Source: a virus. Taken from it: a stretch of DNA of 64,000 nt. The stretch is from positions 17,188 through 81,187 of IMG/VR virus record IMGVR_UViG_3300037189_017154. The stretch is one strand, 5' to 3'. The notes under the pieces are model-generated. The model worked only from the letters and a program-made list of their open reading frames with translations. It ran no database searches and was not told where the DNA came from. How positions within the stretch are numbered: position 1 is the first letter of the stretch; each line of letters begins with the position of its first letter. The translations under genes were made by a program, and so were the position numbers. Of this stretch, positions 29,401-38,078 are shown piece after piece.

Positions 29401-32400
29401 AACCAAACAGTATTGGTGGCTACGATACAGGAACCGACGGGGATGGCTATATAGAAGTAAATCCTAACAAGGACGGAACATGGGAAGTAAGTCACGCATA
29501 TAACTACCTGATCGATGAAAATGGTCCTGAAGGTGTTATGGATGAGGGCTCACAGACTTTCAAGACTAAAGAAGAAGCTATGGCGTATGCTAACGATAAG
29601 CTTGAATATTACAATAGTCAGGAAGTCTATGATGATGCCTCTGATCACGCTATGGAAGCTGCATACCGTGGTGGAATGTACGATGAGGGCTTTGAGCAAC
29701 GTCCTGGAAGACAAGTCAACATTGGTGATTTTGAGGTCTTTAAGGGTAACTATTCTCTAAGTGATAAATTTGAGGACTTCAATGTCAGAATTGAAAAGAC
29801 TCCAGAAGGTAAATGGAAAGTAACTCCATCAGTCTTTGGATTCCCTGGAAACGATGTAAACCGCCGCGAGGACTGGTTTGATCAAACTCCTCAAACATTT
29901 GACAACTTAGAAGATGCTAAGAAGTCAGCTGTTAAAGAAGCAAACTATCTAAGTAATGACACCAATAGATCCGGTGCCCTCGATGAGAGGGGACCAGGTT
30001 ATGGTTTCGCTCAGAAGCCTGGAAAGAAAGTAAGTCCAGAAGTTTCTGCTAAGAACAAGGAACTAGCTAAGAGACTTATGGAAAAGGGTGCTTTTGATCC
30101 TGATGGTGGTTTAGATGAAGATGACCCAGACTATGAAGCTCTTCAAGATATTAAGGATCGTAACGAGGCTTACCTAGATAACCTTGCTGCTACAGATCCA
30201 GCAGAGTATTTCTATACTATTGCTAAAGCTGGAGAGTTTATGGGCGCTGAACCATCTGACTTCAGACGTATGATTGAAAAGCCATACAACTACCATGCTG
30301 AAGTTCTTGAATCAGAGATGAACAGCTGGGTCGGAGACAACAACAGCGGCTACTGGTTAGATGAAATCGGTCACGGCTCTGAGGGCGAAGGCTTCGCTCA
30401 AAAAGCTGGAACTAAGAAAGTAAATCCAAAGGCAGCAATTCAAAAGATTATTGATGCAGCTCCTAAAGATCAGGGCTTTGCTCAGCGTGCTGGTAAAGAA
30501 GACGGTTTAAAGAGCAACGGTACAATTGCTGGAGATATCTATGATCCAGAGACCTACGGCATGATGGACTGGGCATCTAAATGGACAGATTTCTCGGTTT
30601 CTGAAGGAGAAAATAGGCTTGGCGAGTGGTGGAAGTGGCAAGAAGAGTTTGGTCAGTGGGCAGTTAGCGAAGATCCAAAAGAAGCTGCGGGTCAGGGTCT
30701 AGTTGACGTCTACACTCTTCGTGATATTTTAGATGGAAACGTTGGCACGTTTAATCCTCTAAGCAAGAGAGATTCCGGTTGGCGTGATCGAGGAGATGGT
30801 AGTCACGAGTTTAAATCTGAGACTATAAATATATTCCCTACTAAAAATGATGACGGAACATTTGATTACACCATTACTAATGCGGCTACCGATGAGTTGA
30901 TTGACACAATCGAAAACGTAGGTGCGGCTGATAGTGTTGAAAATCTTATTTCTGGTGAATTTAGATCAGATTTGGAAGATATTGGCTATGAAGTCAGTGG
31001 TAGATCTAGTAATGCTGTTAATCTATTCTCAGATCCATATGACAGAAGTAGAGGGTTTGCTCAAAAGTCTGGATCTGACTCCGGGCTATTAGAAGAAAAT
31101 CCTGCAGCTATTAAACTCAGCGGTAAATTTAGTGATACCGGATCTGGTGGAATAAACTATCAGGATTCTGAAGGTAGATCCAAGGGTAGCGTACAAATGT
31201 TCTTTACTAAAGATAAGAATGGTAAAGAAAGCTACGGTTGGATGGTCGAGTACCTACCATCTAATGGAGAAGGTATTGTACGTAAGAGTTTTATGCAAAA
31301 ATATGACGGTGCCTACGAAGGAAAACCGTGGATTGCAGCTGAAAAACATCTAAGAAATCTAATTGCTAAAGACAATGCTAGCCAGAACAAACAAAAAACT
31401 GGTGGATTCTCTGCTAAGCAGATGGAACCTGCAACTCCTGCCCAGTATGCTCTTCTACAAGAGTACGCTGACGAGAGAGTACCAGCTGATGATCTAACTG
31501 CACAGGCAATTCAAGACGCACTTGCTAACAGGAACCTAACTAAGGCACAGATGAGTGCTCTTATTGGTCCTATGAACGATGCTGAATTCAAGCCGGGCGT
31601 TGACCCTAACAAGCCAAGCGACCGTGCTCTTAAGTCATTAAACAGCAAGCTTGTCACTAAAGATCTAACTCCAGAAGAAGTCAAGGACATCCTAGACAAC
31701 CTACCGAACATGAACCGTGCAGAAGTTGATGCTCTAAACGACAGGCTTCGCAGGAAGAAGGATCGTCCAGAGACCATTGGTTTCGCTCAAGAGCCAGGTG
31801 GTTCTGATGACGAGAACATGGAGCAGCTAATGGGCGACGACCTAGGCAACGACAGAAACGTTGAAACCCAGGGCGAAATGTCTGACTACTACAACTCTCT
31901 CAAAGGTGACCGTATTGCAGAACTTCAAAAGAAACTCGATGCTGCAAATGAAGAAATCAATATCTTCGGTCTAGATGACTTGCAAGAAATGCTAGACGAG
32001 GCTGACCCAGATAGCGAAGCTAACCTAAAGAGATATGGTAAAACTTGGCCTGCAGAGCAGTCTTACATTGCAGCTCAGGATCTTAGAGACGCTGCAGAGC
32101 AAATTAGAAACAGCAATAACCCTAACGTTGACAAGAGTCTAGCTGATGATCTAGACAATGCCGCCAATCAGGTTATGAAGCGTATGGAAGATAGGATCAA
32201 TCCACTACTGTTCGCTTCAGTTGAAGATCCATATGGTACCAATTTTGATCTAGGTGATGTAGACACAGATCTAGACCAGATGCGTGAACTCTACTTTGAG
32301 ACTGACACAGATGAGATCAAGAAATATCTAGATCAAACTGGAGTCTACGGTGACGTTAGATCTGGTGGAGCAGAAGCAGTAGTTTCTGATAAACCAGAAG

Positions 32401-35400
32401 AAGATGGCGAAAACAAAGGCAAATACAGAGCTTCTGTAAGTTACGGTGGCGGAACTGCTGCTGATGATCAGGTAGAGTACTTTGATGACCCAGAAGATGC
32501 TAAAGACTGGGCAGCTAATGAAGTTTCTAACTTAAGTAGCTATCACCAAGTAGGTCTTACTCACCCAGACAAATCTTTCTCAGATCTTGATGCAGAAAGA
32601 GATGCTGCAATTGCAAATGGCACTGAGCAGGAGTTCCTAAGTAGACTATCTGACGTAGCAAAAATAATGAGAGATCAGAGAGGCGATGAAAAGCTATCTC
32701 GTGAACTTGATGACTACGTTGAACGTGCCCAGGCAGCTCTTGACAAGAAGAAGGGCAACGCAGGAGGTCAAGGCTTCGCTCAAAGACCAGGATCTGATGA
32801 GAACGAGCAAGATATAATCGACGACATCAAGTCTCGTGGACAAGATATCATTGATGGTCTTAGAGACAATGGCAAAATCGATGTTGAAACTGATGAAGAG
32901 TTCGAAGCTAGAATTGCTGACTATCAAAGGAACTTGGATGGTCTACTATTCCAACTAAACTTTGGCAATAGCGATACTTTAGAGCGTTTTGGGATGGATT
33001 TCGATTCCACAGCATGGACAAGTTCTGGTAATGACGAACTTCTTGCTCAGCTAGAAGATCTAGTTCCAGAAGCTAGAAGACGTCGTAGTAGTGCTATTTA
33101 TGGATCCCGTGGCTTTGCTCAGGAACCAGGCTCCGGAACCCCTGTCAGAAATGACAAACTAAACCCAACCAGTGATGGTGGATTTGGTACTAATCCTTAC
33201 TCTGATAGTCAAATTGAAGTCAATCCTACCAAAGATGGTAAGTGGGAAGTAAATCATGCTTATAACTACATGATTGACGAGAATGGTCCTACAGGTACCA
33301 TTGACGAGGGTTCTAAACTCTTTGATTCCAAAGAAGAGGCTCTTGCATTTGCTAATGAAAAACTTGACTACTACAACAGTTCTGATGTAGACAGAGATGC
33401 AGAAGATCACAATGCTGATCGTTATACTGGGTTTGATCAAAAGCCAGGCAACGCAGTTGTCTCTCCTAAGATGGGTGAACCAGCTTCAGATGCTCAGTAC
33501 GACTACCTCAAAGAACTTGGCGATACTCAGGATGGAATCAGTCCGGATCTAGCTACTGCAATCCAGGATGCTCTATCAAGTAAAAACTTGACAAAGGCTC
33601 AGGTGGGTGCATTGCTAGGACAACTTAGAGCTCTAAAGCCTAAGGCTGGTATTGATACAAGTAAGCCGACTCCTCGTCAAATTCAGAGAGTCAAAGATCT
33701 TGCGAACTCACTTGGCCTAAGCCCTGCTGAAAAGCGTAAGCTTGGTCTTAGCAAGGTGAGCAGCATGTCTTCTGATGAAGTTCAGAAGCTCATTGACAAC
33801 CTAAAGCGTAGAGGCGGGGGAGACGAGGGGTCAGGTGGTGTCCGCCCAAAAGGTAGACCCGGCGATAAGCCGGGTGGTGGCGGATCAGTAGGTCAAGTAC
33901 CCGGAAAATTAATTTCTTATACTCCTAGAAGTAAATTCTTAGAAAAAGATAGATCTGACGCTAAAGAAATTTATGACAGAGTAAATAAGAATCTTGACAA
34001 ATATGCTAGTCAGGATTCTGAATTTGCAAAAAAATTAGAAGAGTCTAAGAAGAAGTACCCTGAAGGCATCTACAGCATGATTGACATTGCTGCAGATCCT
34101 AACTCTACTCAGCAGCAAATTGACGATGTTATAAAAGACGTCAATGATCTTAATAAAGCTCTGCAGAGTAGTAAAGCGGATGTATTTGCTGGAGACACTA
34201 ATGTATTAGATGGTCTTGCTAAATATAAATTTGCCGAGCTAACCCCAGAAGTTAATAAACAAAAACTATCTGGAGGAAGCAAGAAGCACTCTGAAGGTGA
34301 CACTGTAGATTCTAGATTTAGTGCTATGTATAACCCTAACCTAGTTGAATACAAGAGCTCAGAAAATGGTAGGGGCTCCACTAATACAGCAATTGGTTAT
34401 GTAACTACCGATGCTTTAGAAGGCATGGCTGGAAATGAAATTCGTAATGCAAGTGTAGTTAACGATATTGCAAAAGATCTTAAAAATGGAGTTGGATTTA
34501 AAGAACCGATAATCATGATTTACGATCCAAAAACCGGTAAAGCATTTATTACTGAAGGTAACCATAGACTTGCTGCAGCAAAAAAGGCTGGAGTTAAATA
34601 CGTTCCAGTAAGAATTGTAAATCTAGATGTAGCTCCAGGTGACCAGATTAAGATGGAGCGAGTTGGTAAGCCTCTAGGACGTAGAGCTGCCCCTATTGGC
34701 GGAGGTGAGTGGTCTTCAACAATTCAGCCTAGTCAAATATTTGATGACTCTCAGCTTCTCCAAGAAGATGCCGGAGGTTTTGCTCAAGCAGCCGGATCAC
34801 CTAGAGCCAAGAGATTCAACGAAATGGCGGCTGACCGTAAGTTTGTAGACGCTACAACTGAAAAAGATGCTAAGAAAGATATTAGCCGTTGGAGTAGAGA
34901 AGAAAACGGTCTAAAAACTGAAATTACTGAACGTAATGGAAGATTCACTGCCAAGTTCAGCGATAAGCCTAAAGAAGAAGTAGACCTTGGTATCAATGAA
35001 TCTGCAGCGTTTAAAGAGGCAGAACGCCAGATTATGCTCAGAACCGCTGAGTTTGACACTGTTGACCTAGATGGCTTTGCTCAAAAAGAAGGCGACAAGG
35101 GTCCTAAGCGTCAACGCGTTCTAGAAGCCATCGCTTCAGTAAGCAACGCCCTCGGTCTATTCGACGAGTGGAAGGGTAAGACTACCAAGGTTCGTGAAGA
35201 TGTAAACAACGTTGGCGAATTTGTCAACAACATGCGTTACGTCAAGGCGGATCTTGAAAAAGCAATCAATAACCTAAAGAACTCTAAGGGTGTTGAAGAG
35301 AAGATGGCTGCCATCTCTGAGCTGACTGCTGCAATCAAGAAAGCAAAACTTGCTGCAAGAATTGCTAAGGATCGTTGGAAGAGAAATCACCCTGAAGACC

Positions 35401-37847
35401 TGAAGCCTAAGGCTCCAAAGACTCCTAAAGCTATTGAAGCTCCTACAGTTGAAAAAGTTAGCAAGAAGTTTGAAGACGATTTAACTGCAGCTGAAGAAGC
35501 AATCAGTCCTACCCCTGGACGACTTCCTAATCCTGAGCCTTACAACATTCCACGTGGTGGAGTGTACATGTATGACGAAAACGGTAACCGCCTACGTCAA
35601 GATGGCACACCTTTTAGACCGATTGGTCCTTCAGATCTGGATGGCTTCGCTCAGTCCCTACCGACCGAGACAGTATCTCCTAAAGATTTCAAGGCTAGAC
35701 AAGCTAAAGCTATAGCAGATAACAAGGCTGCTGCGGCTTCTATGATGGATATTTTCCGTAAGCGTATAAAGAACCCAGCTTGGCACAAATGGCAAGCTCC
35801 TTACTCAGATTATCCTGCCGACGATCCAATGACTGCTCCGGTTAATCCGAGCAACATGCCATTTAACCCTTCATCTAATCATCAATATAGTGCGATAAAC
35901 CACCACGCTCTAGCTACTGCAGCTGCTGAACGTGGCTATACAGACCCTCGCTGGATGACTTCAGCACAGGCTAAAAAACTTGGTGCTACTGTTCGTGATG
36001 GCGAGCAGGGTGTGAAGATCATGACATTTATGACTATTGAAGATGAAGAATCTGGAGAGCGCTCAATAGTCCAAGTACCTAGATTTGTTTTTAACGCTCA
36101 GCAAATGGATGGTCTAGAGCCTTATAGTCCTAGCCAACAACCAAAGATGGATGCTGCACAGGCTATTGATTTCGTTCTTGGTAGATTTAGTGAAGCCGAG
36201 AAAAAGCGTGGCAAGAGTGGAAATATAAAGATCTGGGAGGATCTGTACGGTAGTGACACCCCTATGTGGAGTCCTGCAGGAGCTCGTAGGCCTGAAAATA
36301 TTAGAATGCCTGATCGTAGCAAATACGACAGCCCTGAAGATTACCTATATAGTTTATTCCACGAACTAGCCCATGCAACTGGAACTCAGGATAGACAGGG
36401 TAGAGAAGCCCACCTAGCTCAAGCGCGTGGGGACATGACTATGGGTCAGCTAGCGGTTGAAGAAGCCACTGCCGAGATTGCTTCTCAGCTATTACTACAG
36501 CGTCTAGGTCTAAACTATAATCCAGACAGAACAGCCGAATACCTAAGATCTCACGATCTTAATGATGCTCAGCTAAATGAAGCAATGGCAAAAGCAGAGC
36601 TAGCAGTTGATTATGTACTAGGTAACGATGTTCTCCCTCCATGGCATAACAGCTCTAGCGACATGATGGAAGCTGCAGAAGTCCCTGGATATACTCCACC
36701 TGCTTCACGTAGCTGGAACCCTAATACTAACCTAGGTCCTCAGGACGCTCCTTCAGCATTCCCTGCTGGAACTCCAGGATCTGATGAAAACCCAGAAGTA
36801 ACTGGTTTTGCTCAGAAGCCTGGAAAGTTTGACAGAACTGGTAAAAAGTCTGTAACTGATAGCAAGACTGCAACAGAAAAAGTTATGGCCGGTCTTCTTG
36901 AGAAGATCAAGCAGGGAGAGACTCCTTGGCGTAAGCCTTACAAAGAGGGCGAAAAGTACGCAGGTATAGCTCTACCTAGAAACCCATCGTCTAAGCACAT
37001 CTACTCGGGTGTAAACGCTATGGCTCTAAGATTTGCTCAAGAAGAGAATGGCTATAGCGATCCTCGATGGATGACCTATAACCAAGCTTCGGCAATGGGT
37101 GGTCAGGTACGTAAGGGTGAGAAGGGTACATTCATTCTTGTTCCTATGCGTATCACTCAGCAGGATGAGAAAGACCCAAACAAGAAGCGTTCATTCACCA
37201 TGTTCAAAGCTACTGCAGTATTTAACGCTGAGCAGATTGATGGTCTGAATCTACCTGAACTATCTACAGAGAGCCTCCCTAAGATGACTCCTCTAGATGC
37301 ACAGGAATTCATTGTTGAGCGTTACAAGAAGGCAATGGCAGCTCGTACCGGCAAGGCTCCAAACATCAAACATACTTATGTTGGAAGTGGTGGAGCACAC
37401 CAGGCTCCAAACTGGGGAACCTTATCGGATGAAGTTACTCTACCTAACCTAGAGCAATTTAATTCTCCTGAAGATCTGTTTGACACAATCGCTCACGAAC
37501 TTGTACACAGTACAGGCCACCCAGATCGTCTAGACAGATCGGATCTAACCAAGGACTATGCCAATGATTTAGAGTCTAGAGCTAGAGAAGAACTTATTGC
37601 TGAAATTGGAGGTGCTCTACTAGCTAATATGTTTGGTGTAGATGCAACATTTGATAACAGTGCAGCATATGTTCAAAGCTGGCTAAAGCACCTACAATCC
37701 AACCCAGACGAGATTATCAATGCAACTAGCCAGGCCCAAAAAGCTGTAGACTATATTCTTGGTACAGATCTTGGAGACTGGAGCCCGATTGACGGATATA
37801 GCATTGGAAATGCTGTCCAAAAACCTACAGAAGAAGAGGAGTCATAA
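23460..37847 (+). CDS. Giant modular protein: GFxQxxG-linked domains, ParB-like domain, tandem ArdC-like domains
   Basis: 4,795 residues (roughly 0.5 MDa) from a GTG at 23460 with AGGAAGG upstream. Residues 1-230 are helical, with DLLPAAHP and RRDRKGRFAEMGG. From about 428 to 4450, some 25 short GFxQ(K/A/E)(P/A/S)G linkers separate domains of 40-300 residues. Six copies carry (Y/W)TSxDG(R/K), two carry EVNPxKDGxWEVxHAYNY, and three carry PATPxQYxxL. A ParB/sulfiredoxin-like domain with FKEPIIMIYD and EGNHRLAAAKKAG lies at about 3620-3750. Two ArdC-like units follow (about 4075-4400 and 4470-4780); each has an N-terminal DNA-binding-type part and a zincin with HELAHATGT (4301) or HELVHSTGH (4679). 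ArdC proteins protect incoming DNA from restriction. Position between portal and protease suggests packaged cargo; cutting at the linkers is a hypothesis. Confidence 0.85.
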   Translation: MSQNLSALVAALETINQKDLELSVVETEQIFKKGVVTHVLQQNALVASIRQVAIKDVLKFTDRYIASKLDNEDPRDVFFNAAREVTSFVEYAVNGPALERVMAVEHRDLLPAAHPFSTKTISPITASALRVRNAAWVAWDPRITDDAARKAVFDAYVQQPNTTKGLYAVARLESLTASVVPADIKLGAVTAAFGVGNPFAGNNSSAARSARAKLQRRDRKGRFAEMGGGSRILAMIGNMIKSFTGKFAGIPQDSNNIEVEIAGNSDLPGGIYSVPASKVEGLKAILRGNMVSPAVPANSRNSRAAIDLQDLLASRKSAPTGWTDNGDGKFTSADGYSVSQIDIPQDATGMNDKNGNFLPFELQGKFIGAGPNGSYDRSKPVFELKDANGNVVGRAQEWANLQKLAADSDESKGAAPKTKARLRTPQPAGFRQEPGDNTEPIDVVGDSEVEPLPAPPRKEDDNFEANYINYLATKDYKAKDVTDTDGKYFLSEQELADGGKLWQVGDDMDDNGPQYVAQKADGTFEVNGKTFYPKNYGGDVISAADDAFSTADKNRSAGKRGFAQEAGSEEKVNSETLDGWAKKYGAVETTTPDDTAKNMRRWALDGHDIVMENANTDSIKPYNFKIKITEGPDAGKFYWGSSVADIPSNYQYGLSREEDLEQLFSFPKNIKRKKDGLEPLKTDKNQQRDSKIERIKNNRAQRAKVTNAIATADPKKIQEALDDAAIPEKYQDVLKAQLKKAQDFENGLSEDPHWTKDEIAAIEQMAKDYGYEGDIVPNEEGVYSFTLGSEDDYSWAELTIFPGNRADLTQYTTGAYSPGGWDEPPSQDVDSETRSIPVGSSMDDLENIFAGGDNSSDAPEPPERDEDEGFYQKPGEEPEIKTVDDYVNSKYGRGFKETTTEADKAAGRRVWFYEDTDTGGGGEVTQNADGTVDISGTTFSQGMFGERQSEFDDSFDPNFYGEGEDGRVGAIDDAFGTIKYKTGDPGVPDSDGFEQAPGLPGFRQKSGKGKFELPEDFDSVKNWKDLGNGKYEYTSKDGRLKVRYNEEFDAEPDGEGGMRGYENSYAEIELDGEVIEDSLDANGASFLFGEGEREFEPAELADRVVKSLKDAQSKGFKQEAGKDSEAQAESYLNELEQDASEILDRNPMGTTEWTSKDGRVKAVHGDDGSAGEYVEVFLDGKSIGGVGKYSPVEDPKTGNYSEPWDSPDKEPGWVADGIYELLKENLATEGFKQEAGKEKFELSKEFYNDKNWSKEPFKNPEWTSADGKVKVKYVSDGDVNDEGRPVDTSYLEVSVDGEVIGDISAPNALQYNAGDPNDPEYMRTGIPSSKLELDEYGDDVQAMVDNHLKSKGGFKQSAGEAGGVRKSHISDLDNWSSDPSDGGEGTYTSPDGRLTLEAMADADTDGEGGMKDLSRIAVSYDGEEIGTLPKLGVMYNEADLADDVDNLVSKYLEKQTGGFNQQPGSGRRKVGNFRVIPREEFTDIVGAADTSDGGIVRLEKTKNGTITPTAYNRFGQVMAQSEPTTDLDAALKEGERLLSGLEGKAQDSPEVSGFSQKPGEEPPAWTKDPATPLQYNKLQGILDNQADRLPTDVRDMVEEAVANKALTKGEMGKLLAEVGKSADLSISYTPKVDKAHASDRANWKYDKKSKSYSYTSADGRLSINAVSPEDGATTVTYDGKPVQISRPYGSEIWQSVDNGGVPIGDSVDTAIKDRLDFENKTGIYSDKSGFAQAPGSTSKAIRTPQPQVDEGRAASAKFAKDGFLEQTTNYGSGDSDLSWEIDVDDMESAAIVVKYSPNRGTWYAYAQYRDKRGNLSTAENGDLGDFKTAEEAMAAASAFNNDEDRMDEYNEIIRDARKARMQAVATKFEEAVANKDYDALKELLNDEDVLTSEDSDFLENDILEEMNSISLEEERQSDVEDALASNDKDRLEELLGDDDYEEYHSRLEDAINDFKHGEEDPDGFEQAPGKKLTPRNNQTLKPNSIGGYDTGTDGDGYIEVNPNKDGTWEVSHAYNYLIDENGPEGVMDEGSQTFKTKEEAMAYANDKLEYYNSQEVYDDASDHAMEAAYRGGMYDEGFEQRPGRQVNIGDFEVFKGNYSLSDKFEDFNVRIEKTPEGKWKVTPSVFGFPGNDVNRREDWFDQTPQTFDNLEDAKKSAVKEANYLSNDTNRSGALDERGPGYGFAQKPGKKVSPEVSAKNKELAKRLMEKGAFDPDGGLDEDDPDYEALQDIKDRNEAYLDNLAATDPAEYFYTIAKAGEFMGAEPSDFRRMIEKPYNYHAEVLESEMNSWVGDNNSGYWLDEIGHGSEGEGFAQKAGTKKVNPKAAIQKIIDAAPKDQGFAQRAGKEDGLKSNGTIAGDIYDPETYGMMDWASKWTDFSVSEGENRLGEWWKWQEEFGQWAVSEDPKEAAGQGLVDVYTLRDILDGNVGTFNPLSKRDSGWRDRGDGSHEFKSETINIFPTKNDDGTFDYTITNAATDELIDTIENVGAADSVENLISGEFRSDLEDIGYEVSGRSSNAVNLFSDPYDRSRGFAQKSGSDSGLLEENPAAIKLSGKFSDTGSGGINYQDSEGRSKGSVQMFFTKDKNGKESYGWMVEYLPSNGEGIVRKSFMQKYDGAYEGKPWIAAEKHLRNLIAKDNASQNKQKTGGFSAKQMEPATPAQYALLQEYADERVPADDLTAQAIQDALANRNLTKAQMSALIGPMNDAEFKPGVDPNKPSDRALKSLNSKLVTKDLTPEEVKDILDNLPNMNRAEVDALNDRLRRKKDRPETIGFAQEPGGSDDENMEQLMGDDLGNDRNVETQGEMSDYYNSLKGDRIAELQKKLDAANEEINIFGLDDLQEMLDEADPDSEANLKRYGKTWPAEQSYIAAQDLRDAAEQIRNSNNPNVDKSLADDLDNAANQVMKRMEDRINPLLFASVEDPYGTNFDLGDVDTDLDQMRELYFETDTDEIKKYLDQTGVYGDVRSGGAEAVVSDKPEEDGENKGKYRASVSYGGGTAADDQVEYFDDPEDAKDWAANEVSNLSSYHQVGLTHPDKSFSDLDAERDAAIANGTEQEFLSRLSDVAKIMRDQRGDEKLSRELDDYVERAQAALDKKKGNAGGQGFAQRPGSDENEQDIIDDIKSRGQDIIDGLRDNGKIDVETDEEFEARIADYQRNLDGLLFQLNFGNSDTLERFGMDFDSTAWTSSGNDELLAQLEDLVPEARRRRSSAIYGSRGFAQEPGSGTPVRNDKLNPTSDGGFGTNPYSDSQIEVNPTKDGKWEVNHAYNYMIDENGPTGTIDEGSKLFDSKEEALAFANEKLDYYNSSDVDRDAEDHNADRYTGFDQKPGNAVVSPKMGEPASDAQYDYLKELGDTQDGISPDLATAIQDALSSKNLTKAQVGALLGQLRALKPKAGIDTSKPTPRQIQRVKDLANSLGLSPAEKRKLGLSKVSSMSSDEVQKLIDNLKRRGGGDEGSGGVRPKGRPGDKPGGGGSVGQVPGKLISYTPRSKFLEKDRSDAKEIYDRVNKNLDKYASQDSEFAKKLEESKKKYPEGIYSMIDIAADPNSTQQQIDDVIKDVNDLNKALQSSKADVFAGDTNVLDGLAKYKFAELTPEVNKQKLSGGSKKHSEGDTVDSRFSAMYNPNLVEYKSSENGRGSTNTAIGYVTTDALEGMAGNEIRNASVVNDIAKDLKNGVGFKEPIIMIYDPKTGKAFITEGNHRLAAAKKAGVKYVPVRIVNLDVAPGDQIKMERVGKPLGRRAAPIGGGEWSSTIQPSQIFDDSQLLQEDAGGFAQAAGSPRAKRFNEMAADRKFVDATTEKDAKKDISRWSREENGLKTEITERNGRFTAKFSDKPKEEVDLGINESAAFKEAERQIMLRTAEFDTVDLDGFAQKEGDKGPKRQRVLEAIASVSNALGLFDEWKGKTTKVREDVNNVGEFVNNMRYVKADLEKAINNLKNSKGVEEKMAAISELTAAIKKAKLAARIAKDRWKRNHPEDLKPKAPKTPKAIEAPTVEKVSKKFEDDLTAAEEAISPTPGRLPNPEPYNIPRGGVYMYDENGNRLRQDGTPFRPIGPSDLDGFAQSLPTETVSPKDFKARQAKAIADNKAAAASMMDIFRKRIKNPAWHKWQAPYSDYPADDPMTAPVNPSNMPFNPSSNHQYSAINHHALATAAAERGYTDPRWMTSAQAKKLGATVRDGEQGVKIMTFMTIEDEESGERSIVQVPRFVFNAQQMDGLEPYSPSQQPKMDAAQAIDFVLGRFSEAEKKRGKSGNIKIWEDLYGSDTPMWSPAGARRPENIRMPDRSKYDSPEDYLYSLFHELAHATGTQDRQGREAHLAQARGDMTMGQLAVEEATAEIASQLLLQRLGLNYNPDRTAEYLRSHDLNDAQLNEAMAKAELAVDYVLGNDVLPPWHNSSSDMMEAAEVPGYTPPASRSWNPNTNLGPQDAPSAFPAGTPGSDENPEVTGFAQKPGKFDRTGKKSVTDSKTATEKVMAGLLEKIKQGETPWRKPYKEGEKYAGIALPRNPSSKHIYSGVNAMALRFAQEENGYSDPRWMTYNQASAMGGQVRKGEKGTFILVPMRITQQDEKDPNKKRSFTMFKATAVFNAEQIDGLNLPELSTESLPKMTPLDAQEFIVERYKKAMAARTGKAPNIKHTYVGSGGAHQAPNWGTLSDEVTLPNLEQFNSPEDLFDTIAHELVHSTGHPDRLDRSDLTKDYANDLESRAREELIAEIGGALLANMFGVDATFDNSAAYVQSWLKHLQSNPDEIINATSQAQKAVDYILGTDLGDWSPIDGYSIGNAVQKPTEEEES

Positions 37848-38017
37848 TGGCTAAAAAAGAAATGCCAGAAGATCCAATGGAGCCTAAACGTTACACAGAA
37901 GATGACCCAGAGTACTGGGCTCTGATGGCAAGAATTATTGGCAACCCTGTTCCAGACTTTGAAGATGATTCTGATGAAGTCGATGAAAATGGCGTCTACC
38001 GCGGAAAATCGAAATAG
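37847..38017 (+). CDS. Small acidic protein
   Basis: 56 residues, ATG overlaps the stop of the giant gene (TAATG). Acidic (DDPEYWALMARIIGNPVPDF, DDSDEVDEN) with a basic last few residues. Could be a chaperone or a short structural peptide. Unknown. Confidence 0.7.
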   Translation: MAKKEMPEDPMEPKRYTEDDPEYWALMARIIGNPVPDFEDDSDEVDENGVYRGKSK

Positions 38018-38078
38018 TCACTTTTACAATAGAAGTGTACAATAAATATAAATACTACTCAACAACAGGACTTTTTAG

